From assembly GCA_030737835.1 (NCBI GenBank), contig CM060852.1:23111868-23175867 (forward strand): DNA of 64,000 bases, given 5' to 3'. Each line of letters opens with the position of its first letter. Position 1 is the stretch's first letter. Shown here in pieces: positions 45,501-56,819 of the stretch. The translations under genes and the position numbers were made by a program. Under the pieces are notes generated by a model that saw only the letters and a list, made by a program, of their open reading frames with translations, was not told the DNA's origin and did not search any database. This stretch comes from Acorus gramineus. Lineage: Eukaryota > Streptophyta > Magnoliopsida > Acorales > Acoraceae.

Positions 45501-46175
45501 TGGATTATGGATGTCGACGGCCCAGTATTCCAAGGTGAAGACTTGACATGGTCTCAAGTGGAGCATCAAGCATACGGCGACACCATAGAACATCAACGCC
45601 CGAGACGATCCACGCAGCAGACTCAACAATCTGAAGGTGCAAGACGACGTGGAAAACGGCCAATCATTGAGGAGCCTGAAGATGAGGATGACGACGATGA
45701 TGAAGAAGACGAAGTCATCCCTGCAACACAATTTCAGGGCCAAGAAGGAGTTGAATCATCAGATGAAACAAGAGATGTGGATAATGAAATTCAAGAAGAA
45801 GACACAGATTCGGATGACAACAACGGTGGACACGGCGGCAACGATGGTGGTGGCACCTCTTATGGTTATGACACACCATTAGGTGGAACACAGGGAGGGG
45901 ATTTTGTAACCAATGCAATGGATTATCTATTTAAATGAAATTTCTTCACTTTTATAGTTTTATGTTGTAATTAATTAGTTATGCATTTTTATTTCAAACC
46001 AAAACCATTGTAAAATTATTAATATCTTCATATGAAATTATTCTTATTCATTTTCATTATTTTCCACAATTTTTTATCATTTTTTTGCTTTTTTTTAATT
46101 TTTTTTCCATTTTTTTAAAAAAAAAAAAATTTTCGGCCAATCGATATATCGGTTAAATCGATATTTAAAATATTA
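42600..46175 (+). mobile_element. hAT transposon (DUF659 class), full length, inactive
   Basis: Flanked by 8-bp direct repeats CATTTTAC (42592-42599) and CATTTTAT (46176-46183) with one mismatch, the size typical of hAT. The ends are short imperfect inverted repeats (CATAGTTTTAAATAGCGAT on the left, ATCGATATTTAAAATATTA on the right), with subterminal CGATATATCG-type motifs at both ends (about 42714-42730 and 46140-46152). It encodes one transposase, now broken by several frameshifts. Length 3576 bp. Confidence 0.88.
43370..45938 (+). pseudogene. hAT transposase with BED finger, DUF659 and hAT C-terminal domains
   Basis: Starts MSSSGASSFNLRP, then shifts frame into a BED-type finger (KCLLC ... 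RLKEHI, about 43468-43530). The DUF659 part includes YGCTLMCDGWTDRRQRSLIN (about 44100-44160) and VTDNAANYKAA and CAAHCIDLILEDIGK (44300-44425). The hAT dimerisation region VNWWDKYGGEVPELRKVAIK to TCSSSGCER runs to about 45235. An intron with GT/AG borders (45253-45340) precedes HTKKRNRLKQKKLNDLVFVQ. An acidic, Gly-rich tail ends at 45938. Frameshifts lie near 43420, 44235, 44280, 44500, 44780, 45225 and 45410, so no active protein is made. It would have cut and re-inserted the element in the nucleus. Confidence 0.9.
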
Positions 46176-46183
46176 CATTTTAT

Positions 46184-46794
46184 AACGATGTTCTTAACAA
46201 TGAAATACTATTATTTTTTAGCCTTTTATTTTTATCACTCTAAAAGTCTTCTCATTTTTATCCTAATCTTCAATCCAAAAATGGCTCATTTATCGTAATT
46301 TATGACAATAAAACCCAAGAGATAGATTTGAAACACAAAAAGATAAAAAAAAACCAAGTATTTGTGTGTAGCCTAAAAATACTAGTATTTGATTAATTTT
46401 ACTATCCTACAACTTGGTTTTCTGTTTTAAACATGAATCTCAATCAATCAATTGATGTAAAAATAAAAATTAATCATGAGAACAAAAAACATTGGCTGTG
46501 ATGGATCCTCGTGTGCCCGAGATTTAATTGATTCATCTCACCAGCAGCTGATCTCAATCCACCCCCGACGAGCTGCTCCTGCAGTTGGATCAGCAATGTC
46601 ACACATCAAAAGCTCCTTCACTGGTATAAATGGAAGGTCTCTGTCCAGATCTTAATCCAGAACCATTTACCCCAATTCATCAAGCTCCCTCCCACAACCC
46701 AGCAAAAAAGAGAGAGATCTAGCGAGAGAGAGAGAGAGAGATCGGCGGATGGCCGGAGGAGGAGTTAAGATAGAATCAACAATTTTGAAGAGAA
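46184..46794 (+). other. Possible orphan promoter, leader and first exon
   Basis: A TATA-like TATAAAT (46625-46631), a C-rich leader with a (GA)n run (46725-46740) and an ATG at 46749 (MAGGGVKIESTILKRM, then stop) resemble the 5' end of a gene. No downstream exons follow. It may be a gene remnant or chance; I cannot name it. Confidence 0.3.
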
Positions 46795-46814
46795 TGTAAT
46801 CAAAAAAAAAAAAA
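46795..46814. mobile_element. Tail-only retroposon insertion with 17-bp target duplication
   Basis: A 20-bp insert (TGTAATC followed by a run of A) is bracketed by perfect 17-bp repeats AACAATTTTGAAGAGAA (46778-46794 and 46815-46831). A poly(A)-ended insert with a long target duplication is the signature of a LINE-driven event aborted almost at once. Confidence 0.75.
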
Positions 46815-47183
46815 AACAATTTTGAAGAGAAGAAATAAAGGGTTTTGATTTTTTAATTTTTCTAGAGTTTGTAGGGGAGAGAGGAAGATGAGATCCATTT
46901 GGGAGAAACAGTTTTACTTTGGATGAAAAAAAATGGGAATGAAAAAAGGGGGTTTTATTAAAAGGGGCAATGTGGTCCTTTCACTTTGGTTTACATTGTA
47001 GTTTTCCCTACAAGGCTCCATACATGTATGTAGTCTTGTAGGAAAAAATATAGTAAGAGAGGGGTGTGGAGAGGCTTTTGAATGCAGGTTTTAAGGTTTT
47101 TGAATCTCTACGTGGAAAAAAATATGGTGTACAGAGTCTTCTGGTGATACTCTAATAAGACTCTCTAACTCGCTATCCGTGCC

Positions 47184-47223
47184 ATGCTCCACAAATTAAA
47201 AGAGACATTTGTGGAGCATGGTT
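47184..47223. repeat. Perfect 14-bp inverted repeat (hairpin)
   Basis: CCATGCTCCACAAA (47184-47197) and TTTGTGGAGCATGG (47210-47223) are exact complements with a 12-nt loop. It lies in a stretch that looks like a MITE end (TGCTCTTA nearby). Confidence 0.85.
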
Positions 47224-48841
47224 GAAGGTGCTCTTACCCATCCACCTAATCTTTGTAGGCTTATTGTTGTTCTAACCAATGTGAAATACATTACAGTCAG
47301 GGCACAAGTTGGTGTGCCCAAAACAAGATTGCAAAAGGATTTGTTCTACCTGACATAGGATGAAGAACCATTATTAACTACAGTCAAGAAATCCACTGCT
47401 CTGTTTCAGATGGCATACATTCATGGAAAATGAGATGGAGATAAATCTTCTTATTGTTATTATTCATCTAGGCGACGACCCGTATAGCTAACTTAGGTTG
47501 GATTGGAGGAAGTCAACCCAAATCCCATCCGATATTTTGATATGACTATGAAATATTAAGAAGTTCACCCAAACCTAATTTATCGGGGTTGATTCGGGAT
47601 CAGATTTAATATGGGCTAGATTAGATTTTGTTTGAATTTAGATTAAACTCTACAACAATTAATGTCTTGTGCGAAAAAAGAAAATAAAGATGAAAAAAAA
47701 AATAGAGGATGGTGGAGAGAGATAATAGTGAAATGAACTATAAAAATGAAATATTAGAAGATAAAAATAAATTGCACAATTTATAATCTCAAATATTAAA
47801 ATTTTTAAATTCAACTTAAAAATTTAAATTTACTAGTTATTAGGTTTAGGTTGGGTTTGGGTAACCCGAGTCCTCAATCCAAATCAACCCGAATTAAGAT
47901 TGAGATGCCTGGTTCGGATTCAGGTGAATCCTAATACTAAAATATCAACCCAAATCGATTGAGTTTGGTTATCTGCCCAAGTTGTGCCCCTGGTGACTCA
48001 CAATCCATAAACATAGCTCCATTTGCATTCCATTTTTCCTAAAGCAATGTATAATACTTCGTTAAAGGACTCAAAGTAGGGACAAACCTTCAGTGAAAAG
48101 GGAATATTTTGGTTCATAGAGATAGAGTACAAAAAAATAAATAAACCAAAATATAAAACTTGTAACCAGGCCAAGAGCCCCACCCAAAAAGCTCTTACTT
48201 TGCTCTGGTAATGAAAGGCCACACACATTGCTTTCCGACTTTGACTTCAAAAATCCCCCCAAATATACAAGTCCAAAAATGTATAATATAAAGTTAAGAC
48301 TACATACATCTCCTCCTCAAACAAAAAATCAGAATACCTCTTAAAAAAAAAAATTCAAAATCTTTATTAATCCGCAGTGGCATCCGTTGTCTATACATAA
48401 ACTAACGCAACGTGAAACGATAAAAAAAACTCTTTGAATCCACAAGAAAGAAAATCTGAAATTTTTTTTTTCTAAATATTATTTATAATAAAATTGATTC
48501 CTTAGGTTACAAGTCTCCTATTTATAGTTTATATTAATAACAGAAAATTTAAAAATGACTAAAAATAGTATAAATTTGAAAACTATAATTTTACTGATTT
48601 TATGAGATCCTAAATGATCATAGGAATAGATAACAATCAATTTTGATATATTACGATAGAGATATCACAAATCTAAAATTTATTAAAAATAGTAAAATTT
48701 TTGAAGACCCAAATAAATAAATTTTTGAAAATTAAGAATTGTTAATCGTATAACGATGTTTTTTTTCATGTAAAATTTCATCTGATTCTAAGGGAATTCT
48801 TCTGGTGGTCCCATCTACATCACATGACCTCCATCATAAAC
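47224..48841. other. Intergenic region, repeats only
   Basis: 47460-47960 contains degenerate GGTTGGGTT / CAACCCAAATC motifs in both orientations, typical of decayed repeat DNA. The rest is AT-rich. No gene is supported; the 48071-48262 minus-strand frames are not recognisable. Confidence 0.5.
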
Positions 48842-49626
48842 TCACATAATCAACCTTTTCAATCTCTCCAGAATCCTTGACATCTCAAACGCCGATCTGG
48901 ACTCTGGAACCTACAAGAGTAAAAAAAACCAAGAATGGTAATTCAATTTCCAAGCAATTCATACCAATCCAAACTTCACAAAGTAATTCAAATCATGCAT
49001 GGAAAACCAATCTCACCAATGAATGCACAGTGTAGAAAACCTTGTCATCCAAAACAGAGGAGCTCGCATTGAGTACCTCGACCCCCTCTTCTTCGAGGAC
49101 AATGACCATGTCGTAGAACACGAACCTCTCGCTCGGGCTGCTTATCACTATCACCTCCATTGCAGGACCTAGATCATGAATCTCAATGTGGGGAGGTGTC
49201 ACCATGGTCGCTGACGCCGACGATGAGGTCCCCCCACTTCTGTATATGATGTACTCCTTCCTCTCCTTCAACACCTTGAGTTTCTCTTGCAAACTCTTTA
49301 TGTACTCTGTTGTTTTGTCGAGTCGATCCATAAGCAATGGCACTTCTTCCTATAGAAACACAAATAATTCACATAATACAAACATTTGGCGTCCATAATG
49401 ATGACTGAATAAGAAAAATGCAACCAAACAGAAATGACCCCTATGACTATCTATGCCAGAATACCAAGACTATGCTGCATCAAGATAGAGAATTGATAAA
49501 AATAAGAACCTTTGAGTGGGGCAATAGTGAATCAAGCTTGGTATAAAGGGTTTTCATTTGAAGCCTTCTGTTCTTCTCCATGGTCTTTCTGTCCCTTCTG
49601 TTGGAAGAAGAGCTAGGACCCTCCAT
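48842..49626 (-). CDS. bHLH transcription factor (bHLH162-like)
   Basis: 172 aa from three exons: 49626-49510, 49349-49017 and 48910-48842, with GT/AG introns in phase 0. The basic region and helix 1 DRKTMEKNRRLQMKTLYTKL (residues 12-31) keep the E-box-contacting Glu17 and Arg20/Arg21, but have no His at the usual G-box-specifying position (Arg13 instead). The loop and helix 2 follow in exon 2 (PLLMDRLDKTTEYIKSLQEK, about 43-62). A C-terminal ACT-like region carries IEIHDLGPAMEVIVISS and VLEEEGVEVLNASSSV, and exon 3 ends with SRSAFEMSRILERLKRL. These features match small plant bHLHs of the bHLH162/118/125 group, which dimerise and bind DNA in the nucleus. The start is the first ATG after the TATA box. 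It looks intact. Confidence 0.93.
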
Positions 49627-49900
49627 TGATATGAATTTTCAAAGGGAAAATGAGAGCTTGTGTTGTGTTTGGTGGGTTTCAGGTGTTTGTGTTGTTTATG
49701 AGGTTTATATAAGAAGATGCTCCTCTGTGGTGAGTCTGAAAGTTCTTTGTTGACTCTTTCAATTGAACAAATGTTGGAACTATTGGGATTTCGGCAGGTC
49801 TACTGTTTTAGTTTTCTTATGTTTGACCGTTGACACCGACCAATAGTGATACTGAATAAAAATAAAATATGATTTTTTTAGTATTGGAGAAACACGTGTG
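49627..49900 (-). promoter_or_regulatory. Promoter of the bHLH gene with TATA, W-box, DRE and G-box motifs
   Basis: A TATA box (TTATATAA, 49705-49712) lies about 80 bp before the ATG. Upstream on the plus strand are W-box cores TTGACT (49750), TTGACC (49823) and TTGACA (49830), a DRE/CRT core ACCGAC (49835-49840), and a G-box/ABRE ACACGTG (49892-49898). The combination suggests stress or hormone control; binding is inferred from motifs alone. Confidence 0.5.
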
Positions 49901-50232
49901 AACATGCTTTCATTGAGTCAAAATGGTTTCCACGTTGGGGTCAGATGGTTCTATGTGGGGACTATAGTAGTGTGTCTGTGGTGTGCCACATAGATGGATG
50001 TTTTAATATTAAGTGATGTGTGCAACACACAATGAAATGTATGTCTCACACACCACTTATTAGTGGTGACAGTTTGAAAATGATTTGATGTGGCTTGCCA
50101 CAGATGATCCATACCTTTCAATATTGAGAACCCTCTCCCTTTTGGATGGAATAAAGGGTGCTTCCATCATGAACCGGGTTAGTCTCATCCAGCTAGGCTA
50201 TGGTAGTGACTTGGTTTGACAGTGTGACTTTC

Positions 50233-50464
50233 AGGGTTCGTTTGAGAGGCAAACTTTTGTTTTTATCAGAATTGCAAAATCAAATACGTTTTCAAATGTG
50301 TTTTGAAAAAACATGTTTATTAAAAAAATTATTTCAACTTCAATATAAAAAATAAAAAAGATGCTTTTATTATAAAAAAAAAAAGAGATTTCTAAAAATA
50401 AATTTCTTATTAAATTATTTTATACAAAATCATATTTTTCAAACAGGTTTTAAAACGATCCCTT
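50233..50464. mobile_element. hAT-like MITE
   Basis: The left end AGGGTTCGTTTGAGAGGC pairs with the right end GTTTTAAAACGATCCCT as inverted repeats, and AAAACATG and CATATTTTTC lie inside. Non-coding. Confidence 0.55.
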
Positions 50465-52103
50465 AGCCTTAGTCCGATTAATAATTGAAATCCAATTTAA
50501 TAATACATACAAATTTCCAATCAATTCACTGGTTGGACTCATAATTCTTGGAGTATCAACTATAGTGGTTTGAACCATGTCAATTCTAATAAAAAAAAAT
50601 CAGTTGTATTTGTTAAAAAAATTAGAATTCATAGAACTGGAGTCTGTCCAATTTCTAGACCATGGTTCAGACGACATTTTATTTATCCAATGGTCTGGGT
50701 GAGTGAAATGTTGTCCCCAAATTTGTATGATCATATCTCTTGGGATTGGTCTTGTATCTATAAATATTGGATGAGTGTTGCCTATAAAAGGGTTTTTCAA
50801 GCCTCTTATATCGTAAATTCTAGTGATTTGTGGTATGTTGACAAGGTTGTCCTAAAAGTTGAATTTTTTGAATGGGCCGTAAGAAAAATTCTAAAGCGGG
50901 ACCTCATACATCATTATATAAAAAAAATCTATATTGTTTCGATCTTATACACTATCAATATTACTAAATAGATACACAATGTTATATAATTATTTAAATT
51001 AAATCATTATACAATATCATATGCACTTCATAAAACAAAAAAACAAAAAAATTTACAAATTGAAATGTCTATTGGATTATGGTTGGAGAGATTTAGGGGA
51101 AAAAAAATTTATGATTGATTTTGAGAATATCAAACAGATTGAGAAAGTTAGTTGAAAGGGATTAATTAAAGTAACACATCTCACCCTACATTTTATTAAA
51201 TACAACTAAATAGATGGTTTTTAGGGGCTCTAAGCAATTACCATGGTAACCTTGCCTTAGGGCCAGCTCTATATGTGGAGAGTATCTCTCGATGGGGAAT
51301 CACATAGATTCTTTTTTTTTTTTTTTTTTAAGAAAACAGGAGACATATCTATTTCAGTAATGAAATAGCAGATGTTCGAATTGGTGGTGAGAGGATAAGA
51401 GGACATCAAAACAAGAGAGAATAAAGTAAAAACCCAATGAGAGCCGGTGAAACACGGTAGATAAGAAACGTAGATTTCTTTGTTCCTATTGGGAATGCTT
51501 GTATTTAATTTATCTTAATGGATCTATTATCACTATAAATCCGATCTCGATTAAGTTTTTTTCCTTGCAAGTGTTGTTAGTGATTTTCAAAATGTATTTT
51601 TATTTATCTTGTAAGTTTGTGTTTTATGTTTATAACTTTGTGTATTAGGTTTTAGTCCTACATCGGTAAAGAAAAAAAATTTATGCACTATATAAAGTAT
51701 AGTATGTATAAAGTATTGTTTCCTCTATCAATGGCAAGATGTTATGCACAAGCACCGTTAGCGCATGAGCGCGATGGTCGCAATGTGACGCTTTGTTGGC
51801 GCACTTGACACTTGAAATCTAACGGTCTAGATTGGAGGTGATTGAGTCTCATTAGATGCCTTGAAAGGGTATTCCAATATCTATTAATAGGCATGGTTTC
51901 TAACCATTCAAACCACTTCCAAAATTATAAAAGACTTTCTTTTTCTCTAAACTTTGTTCCAGTATTGGATTTCTGCAGAACTTAATACTTGGGCAAATAT
52001 TTTCTAAAGGTGAGTGACACAGTAACGTGACTTAAAGGGTTCCAATGAAATCTCGGTCCTAATCACAATTGCATCATATTAGAACTAGTACACAACAAGA
52101 ATG
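50465..52103. other. Intergenic region; possible LTR or snRNA-type promoter remnant
   Basis: The 50570-50971 frame (133 aa) is not recognisable. At 51655-51665 GTCCTACATCG matches the plant snRNA upstream element (RTCCCACATCG) with one mismatch, and TATATAAA follows at 51689-51696. Similar ACATCGG motifs also occur in LTR starts, and the GC-rich block at 51745-51810 looks like retroelement DNA. I cannot decide between them. Confidence 0.35.
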
Positions 52104-52230
52104 TGTTAAATGTATATATATGCTAGGGTTAAGGGTAGATTAGTCTTTTCCTTGTTTTCCTTTTTTGTACTATAAATATTGGGTACAAACCCTAATAATA
52201 TGATTGATTCATTCTTTTCATATTCTAACA
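52104..52230 (+). repeat. 5' LTR of copia copy 2 (127 bp)
   Basis: TGTTAAATGTATATATATGC to CATATTCTAACA. It contains CTATAAATATTGGG as a TATA-like element and AACCCTAATAATATGATTG near the 3' side. Confidence 0.95.
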
Positions 52231-52241
52231 TGGTATCAGAG
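52231..52241 (+). promoter_or_regulatory. Primer-binding site (initiator tRNA-Met)
   Basis: TGGTATCAGAG directly abuts the 5' LTR; the next bases differ (TTT instead of C) from copy 1. Confidence 0.9.
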
Positions 52242-52390
52242 TTTGAATCCAATTTTTTTCCTTGATTTTTTGTTGGCGATACTCTCCGTTCGGAGATCGT
52301 CGACGCTCCGCTGTCCGTCGTTCTGTTCGTGTCACCCACGCGTAGCCCCGCCGCTGCCCCGCACTTATCCGCAGCCCCTGCCGCTGCCCC

Positions 52391-52541
52391 GCGCAGCCCC
52401 GCCGCTGTCCCGCGCAGATCCGCTGCCCCCGCAGCAGCCCCGCGCAGCCCCACCACTGTCCCGCGCAGATCCGCTGCCCCCGCAGCAGCCCCGCGTAGCC
52501 CCGCCGCTGCCCCACGCAGATCGGCTGCCCCCGCCACAGCC
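52391..52541 (+). repeat. 51-bp GC-rich tandem repeats in the copia leader
   Basis: Three units start at 52391, 52442 and 52493, each with GCGCAGCCCC, CGCGCAGATCCGCTGCCCC and GCAGCAGCC. The repeat differs from the 22-bp array at the same place in copy 1. 51 bp is 17 codons, so frames stay open and produce spurious long frames on both strands. Confidence 0.88.
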
Positions 52542-53278
52542 CCGCCGCTACCGCAGCCCCTGCAGCAGCCCCCGCCGCCGCCGCCGCCCCGCCGCTGCAG
52601 CAGCCCCTGCCACCCTGCTGCCACCCTGCTGCCGCAGCCCCGCAGCCCCTGCCGCAGCCCCGCAGCCCCTGCCGCAGCCCCGCGCAGCCCCTGCCACCCT
52701 GCTGCGCCGTCCAGCGCTGCCCAGTCCCCCACGCGCGCACAGTCCGCGCCGTGCCGGCTCCCTGCCCGCGCCCCTTCCGCGCCCTGCCCGTCCACGCGCC
52801 GTGCGCGCCCCGTCCGCGCCGTGCCCGCACACCGTCTCCGCCCTGTCCGCGCACTGTCCGCGTCTGCCTCCGCGTCGTCTCGGAATTGCGTGATCAGAGC
52901 GGATCCGCATCGATCAGCCCGGATTTCCTGGGATCCTGTCCCAGATTCGGTCCCGGACAGCATCCCGGATCTCCCAGGAATTTGTCCCGAGATCCCGTGC
53001 TTCGCGCCCGCGCGCGCCCGGCCCAGCTGCCCGACCCGGCTCCAGCGCCCGACCCGGTTCCAGCGCCAGCTGCCCGACCCGGTTCCGCGGCCCGACCCGT
53101 TTGTCGCTCCGTCATCGATCTTTCGGTATTTTCTTTATCCGGCCGCTACGGGCTCATTCGGACTCCAAATATAGTCATATTGGTACTCATTTTGATCAGC
53201 TTTTCGTGATCTACGCATCTGTGACTGTTTTGGATCTATCAGATACTGTTTATTTTGATCTATTGCTGTGCAAGTACT

Positions 53279-56200
53279 ATGGATTGCAGATATTGTCACT
53301 CCTTTGGTCATGTGACCCTCGATTGCCGCAAGTTGGCTAGAAAACGTGCTCGAGATGCCGCTTTCTCTTTATCAATCCAGTCGTCTACTCAATCTTCTCT
53401 TTGTCAGGATCAGATATGTACATCAATTGCACCTCGCGTTGCTTCTGCTCAGTCACAGTTTACCACAGCTCACCTTATTGCACATTTAAAGGGGCTACAA
53501 GATCAATATCAACAGCTTTATGTTATGTTACGATCATTGACTGGTATAGATCTTTCTGGTTCTGTTCAGTCTGCTTCTACTCCCGTACCAGGTATACCGA
53601 TTACCTCATGGGTTCTTGATTCTGGGGCTTCCCATCACATGACATCGGATGCATCGATTCTTGTTAATTGTACACCACTCCGTTCTCCTTCACTTATTCG
53701 CACTGCTGATGGTTCTCCTATGTCTGTCTCGAGCTCTGGCATTCTTTCTGATCATTCTCATCGATTTAATGTGCCAAATGTTTTGCATGTTCCTAAACTT
53801 TCCATGAGTTTGTTTTCTGTCAGTCAACTTGCTGACCTTGGTTATACGATCACATTTGATTCATCATCTTGTTCTGTTCAGGATCGACTTACTGGGAGAC
53901 GGATTGGGACTGGGCGACGACAAGGTGGACTCTATTACATGGATCAGCTTCATGTTCCTCTGCCTTCCGCTGCTTCTGTGCAGTTAGATACAAATTCCCC
54001 TTCCCCTTTCGATCTTTGGCATCGTCGTCTTGGTCATTTGTCTCAGCCTAGACTCCGATATCTTGTTAGCACCGGTGCATTAGGATCATTTTCTCGCACG
54101 GATCTTCAACCATGCGTGGGCTGTAAATTGGGTAAGACAGTGGCTCTTCCTTTCCTTCCAGTTCGCATATTTCAGATTTAGTCTTTTCTGATATTTGGGG
54201 TCCGTCTCCTATTTTTTCAAAAGGGGGAAATCGATATTATGTCATTTTTATCGACGACTATTCTCGTTTCACTTGGATTTACCTTCTCTCTAGTCGTTCA
54301 GATTTATTGCGTATTTATACTTCTTTTGCTACCATGGTTGAGACTCAATTTTCTCGTCGTATTAAGGTGTTACGCTCTGATTGTGGTGGTGAATATTGTT
54401 CTAAGGCTTTTAGTGAATATTTGACATCCCAAGGCACCCTTCCTCAGTTTTCCACTCCTTATGCTCATCAACAAAATGGCGTTGCTGAGCGTAAACACCG
54501 TCACATCCTTGAGATGACTCGATCTTTACTTCTTTCTGCATCCGTCCCTGTTGAGTTTTGGGGTGAGGCAGTTCTCACAAGTGTGTATCTCATCAATCGC
54601 ACTCCGTCATCTATTACTGGTGGTATCTCACCATCTGAGCGGCTTCACAATCAGCCACCTGATTATTCTCGTCTTCGTGTTTTTGGTTGCACATGTTTTG
54701 TTCTTCTTCCTCCCACTGAACGTACCAAGCTTTCTCCTCGTTCTGCTATGTGTGTTTTTCTTGGATACAGTATTCAACATAAGGGTTACAAGTGTTATGA
54801 TCCTATTGCACGACGTCTTCGCATTTCTTGTCATGTCACATTTTGGGAGCATCATCCTTATTATGCTCTTCGCTCACCTCCGGCTCCACTTCCTCCGTCT
54901 ACTGTTGATGACCTTATTTTTCTGGATTTCTCTACTCCTGAGTCATCCCCATCGTCTATCCCACCGGCTTCTATTCCTTCATCTGTCCCATCTACGACCT
55001 TGCCATCCCCTATATCTCCTTCTTCGGATGATTCATGTGAGCCGAGTCCCCCTGTTGTTGCTCCTGCGCCTGATGTTGTTCAACCAGTAGTCGACCATGC
55101 CCCGGCAGTCGACCCCGCATCAGCAGTCGACCATACACCAGCAGTCGACCCCGCACCGGTAGTCGATCCCGCACCAGTTGCTCCTCGTCGCAATCCGCCT
55201 CGCGCTCGTCGACCTCCTCAACGACTTAGCTTGGTTGCCTCTGATTCTTTTTCTCCTAGTTTTCAGTGTTTTCTTTCAGCTGTTTCCACTCACTGGGAGC
55301 CCCAATCATATCGTGAGGCTGTCGGCATTCCAGAATGGGAAGGTGCTATGGCAGAGGAGCTTAGTGCATTACAACGCACTCATACGTGGAAAATTGTACC
55401 ACTTCCTCCAGGGAAGACTCCTATCAGCTGTAAGTGGGTTTATAAGATCAAGACCAACTCTGATGGTTCGATTGAGCGTCACAAGGCTCGGTTGGTTGCC
55501 CGTGGTTTCACTCAGCAGCATGGTATTGATTATGATGAGACATTTGCTCCTGTAGCAAAGATGACAACTGTTCGTACTTTGATTTCTGTTGCTTCTGTTC
55601 GTCAATGGCCCATTTATCAGCTTGATGTCAAGAACGCTTTTCTTCATGGTGATTTATCAGAGGAGGTTTACATGACTCCTCCTCCGGGTCTTCCTCATTC
55701 ATCTGGTCATGTATGCCATCTTCACCGCGCTCTCTATGGTCTCAAGCAGGCTCCTCGTGCTTGGTTCGCTCGATTCACTGATGCTATCTGTGCTGCTGGG
55801 TTTGTTCGAGTTCCTCTGATCCAGCTTTATTTGTTCACACCTCTGGTCCTCATCGTACTATCCTGCTGCTTTATGTTGATGACATGATCATCACCGGCGA
55901 TGATTCGTCTCATATACAGTCGGTCAAGCAACATCTTCAGCGTCAATTTGAGATGAAAGATCTTGGCAAACTTCGCTATTTTCTAGGCTTGGAAGTTGCT
56001 TCTGCTCCGCGTGGTTATCTTCTCTCCCAACGCAAGTATACTGCTGACTTGATCGACCGTGCCTGTCTAACTGATGATCGCATTTCTCCCACTCCTATTG
56101 AGCTTCATGCTAAGCTCCGGCCTGACGATGGAGAACCACTCTCTGATGTTACTCGTTATAGACAGCTTGTTGGAAGCCTCGTCTATCTCACTGTCACTCG

Positions 56201-56777
56201 TCCTGACATTGCCTATGCTGTGCATATTGTCAGTCAGTTTGTCGCTGCCCCTCGTACTGTTCATTATGCAGCAGTTCTTCGGATTATACGCTATCTACGT
56301 GGCACTATATCTCGTGCTCTGCTGTTACCGTCTTCTTCTACTCTTGAACTTCGCGCTTATACTGATGCTGATTGGGCAGGAGATGTCACAGATCGAAAAT
56401 CCACAACTGGTATATGTGTCTTTCTTGGGGACTCTCTTATATCTTGGAAGGCCAAGAAACAAGACATTGTTTCTCGTTCGAGTGCTGAGGCCGAATATCG
56501 TGCTATGGCATCTGCTACTGCTGAGGTTGTTTGGCTTCGACGCCTCCTCTCTGACATGGGCGTCATTCTATCTGCGTCTACTCCCCTATATTGTGACAAC
56601 AAGAGCGCCATTCAGATTGCTAGCAATCCAGTATTTCATGAACGTACGAAGCACATCGAGATCGATTGTCACTTCGTCCGTCATCATTTTATTGCGGGAC
56701 TATATCACTCCCATATATTTCCTCATCTCTTCAGTTATCAGACTTTTTCACAAAGTCTCATACACTTCAGCGGTTGA
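53279..56777 (+). pseudogene. pol: Copia zinc knuckle-protease-integrase-RT-RNase H, copy 2
   Basis: The first ATG (53279) opens straight onto a CCHC knuckle CRYCHSFGHVTLDC, with no capsid before it. Protease WVLDSGASHHMT lies near 53613. Integrase has WHRRLGHLS and CVGCKLGK, IDDYSRFTW and QNGVAERKHRHI. The IN-RT linker carries five 18-nt repeats. RT has CKWVYKIK, HKARLVARGF, YDETFAPVAK, DVKNAFLHG and YVDD (55872-55883). RNase H has DADWAGD and SSAEAEYRAM and a CDNKSAIQIA motif, ending at 56777. Frameshifts lie near 54160 (integrase) and 55810 (RT, just before YVDD). Without capsid and with a split RT it could only move, if at all, with proteins from another element. Confidence 0.92.
55087..55176 (+). 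repeat. Five 18-nt tandem repeats in the integrase-RT linker
   Basis: Units of the form GCAGTCGACCCCGCACCA encode AVDPAP-like hexapeptides (VVDHAP, AVDPAS, AVDHTP, AVDPAP, VVDPAP). The frame is kept. Confidence 0.9.
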
Positions 56778-56803
56778 GCAAACTCTCGGTGTATGATCCA
56801 CCA

Positions 56804-56819
56804 TGAGTTTGAGGGGGGG
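56804..56819 (+). promoter_or_regulatory. Polypurine tract
   Basis: A purine-rich run ending in seven G lies directly before the 3' LTR. It is the usual primer for plus-strand DNA synthesis. Confidence 0.85.

Noticed and set aside
50570-50971. 133-aa plus-strand frame
   Set aside because: No recognisable domain, AT-rich composition, no promoter or splice context.
52106-52963. 285-aa minus-strand and other long frames in the second copia leader
   Set aside because: Same cause: 51-bp GC-rich repeats. The frames do not match between the two copies as proteins.
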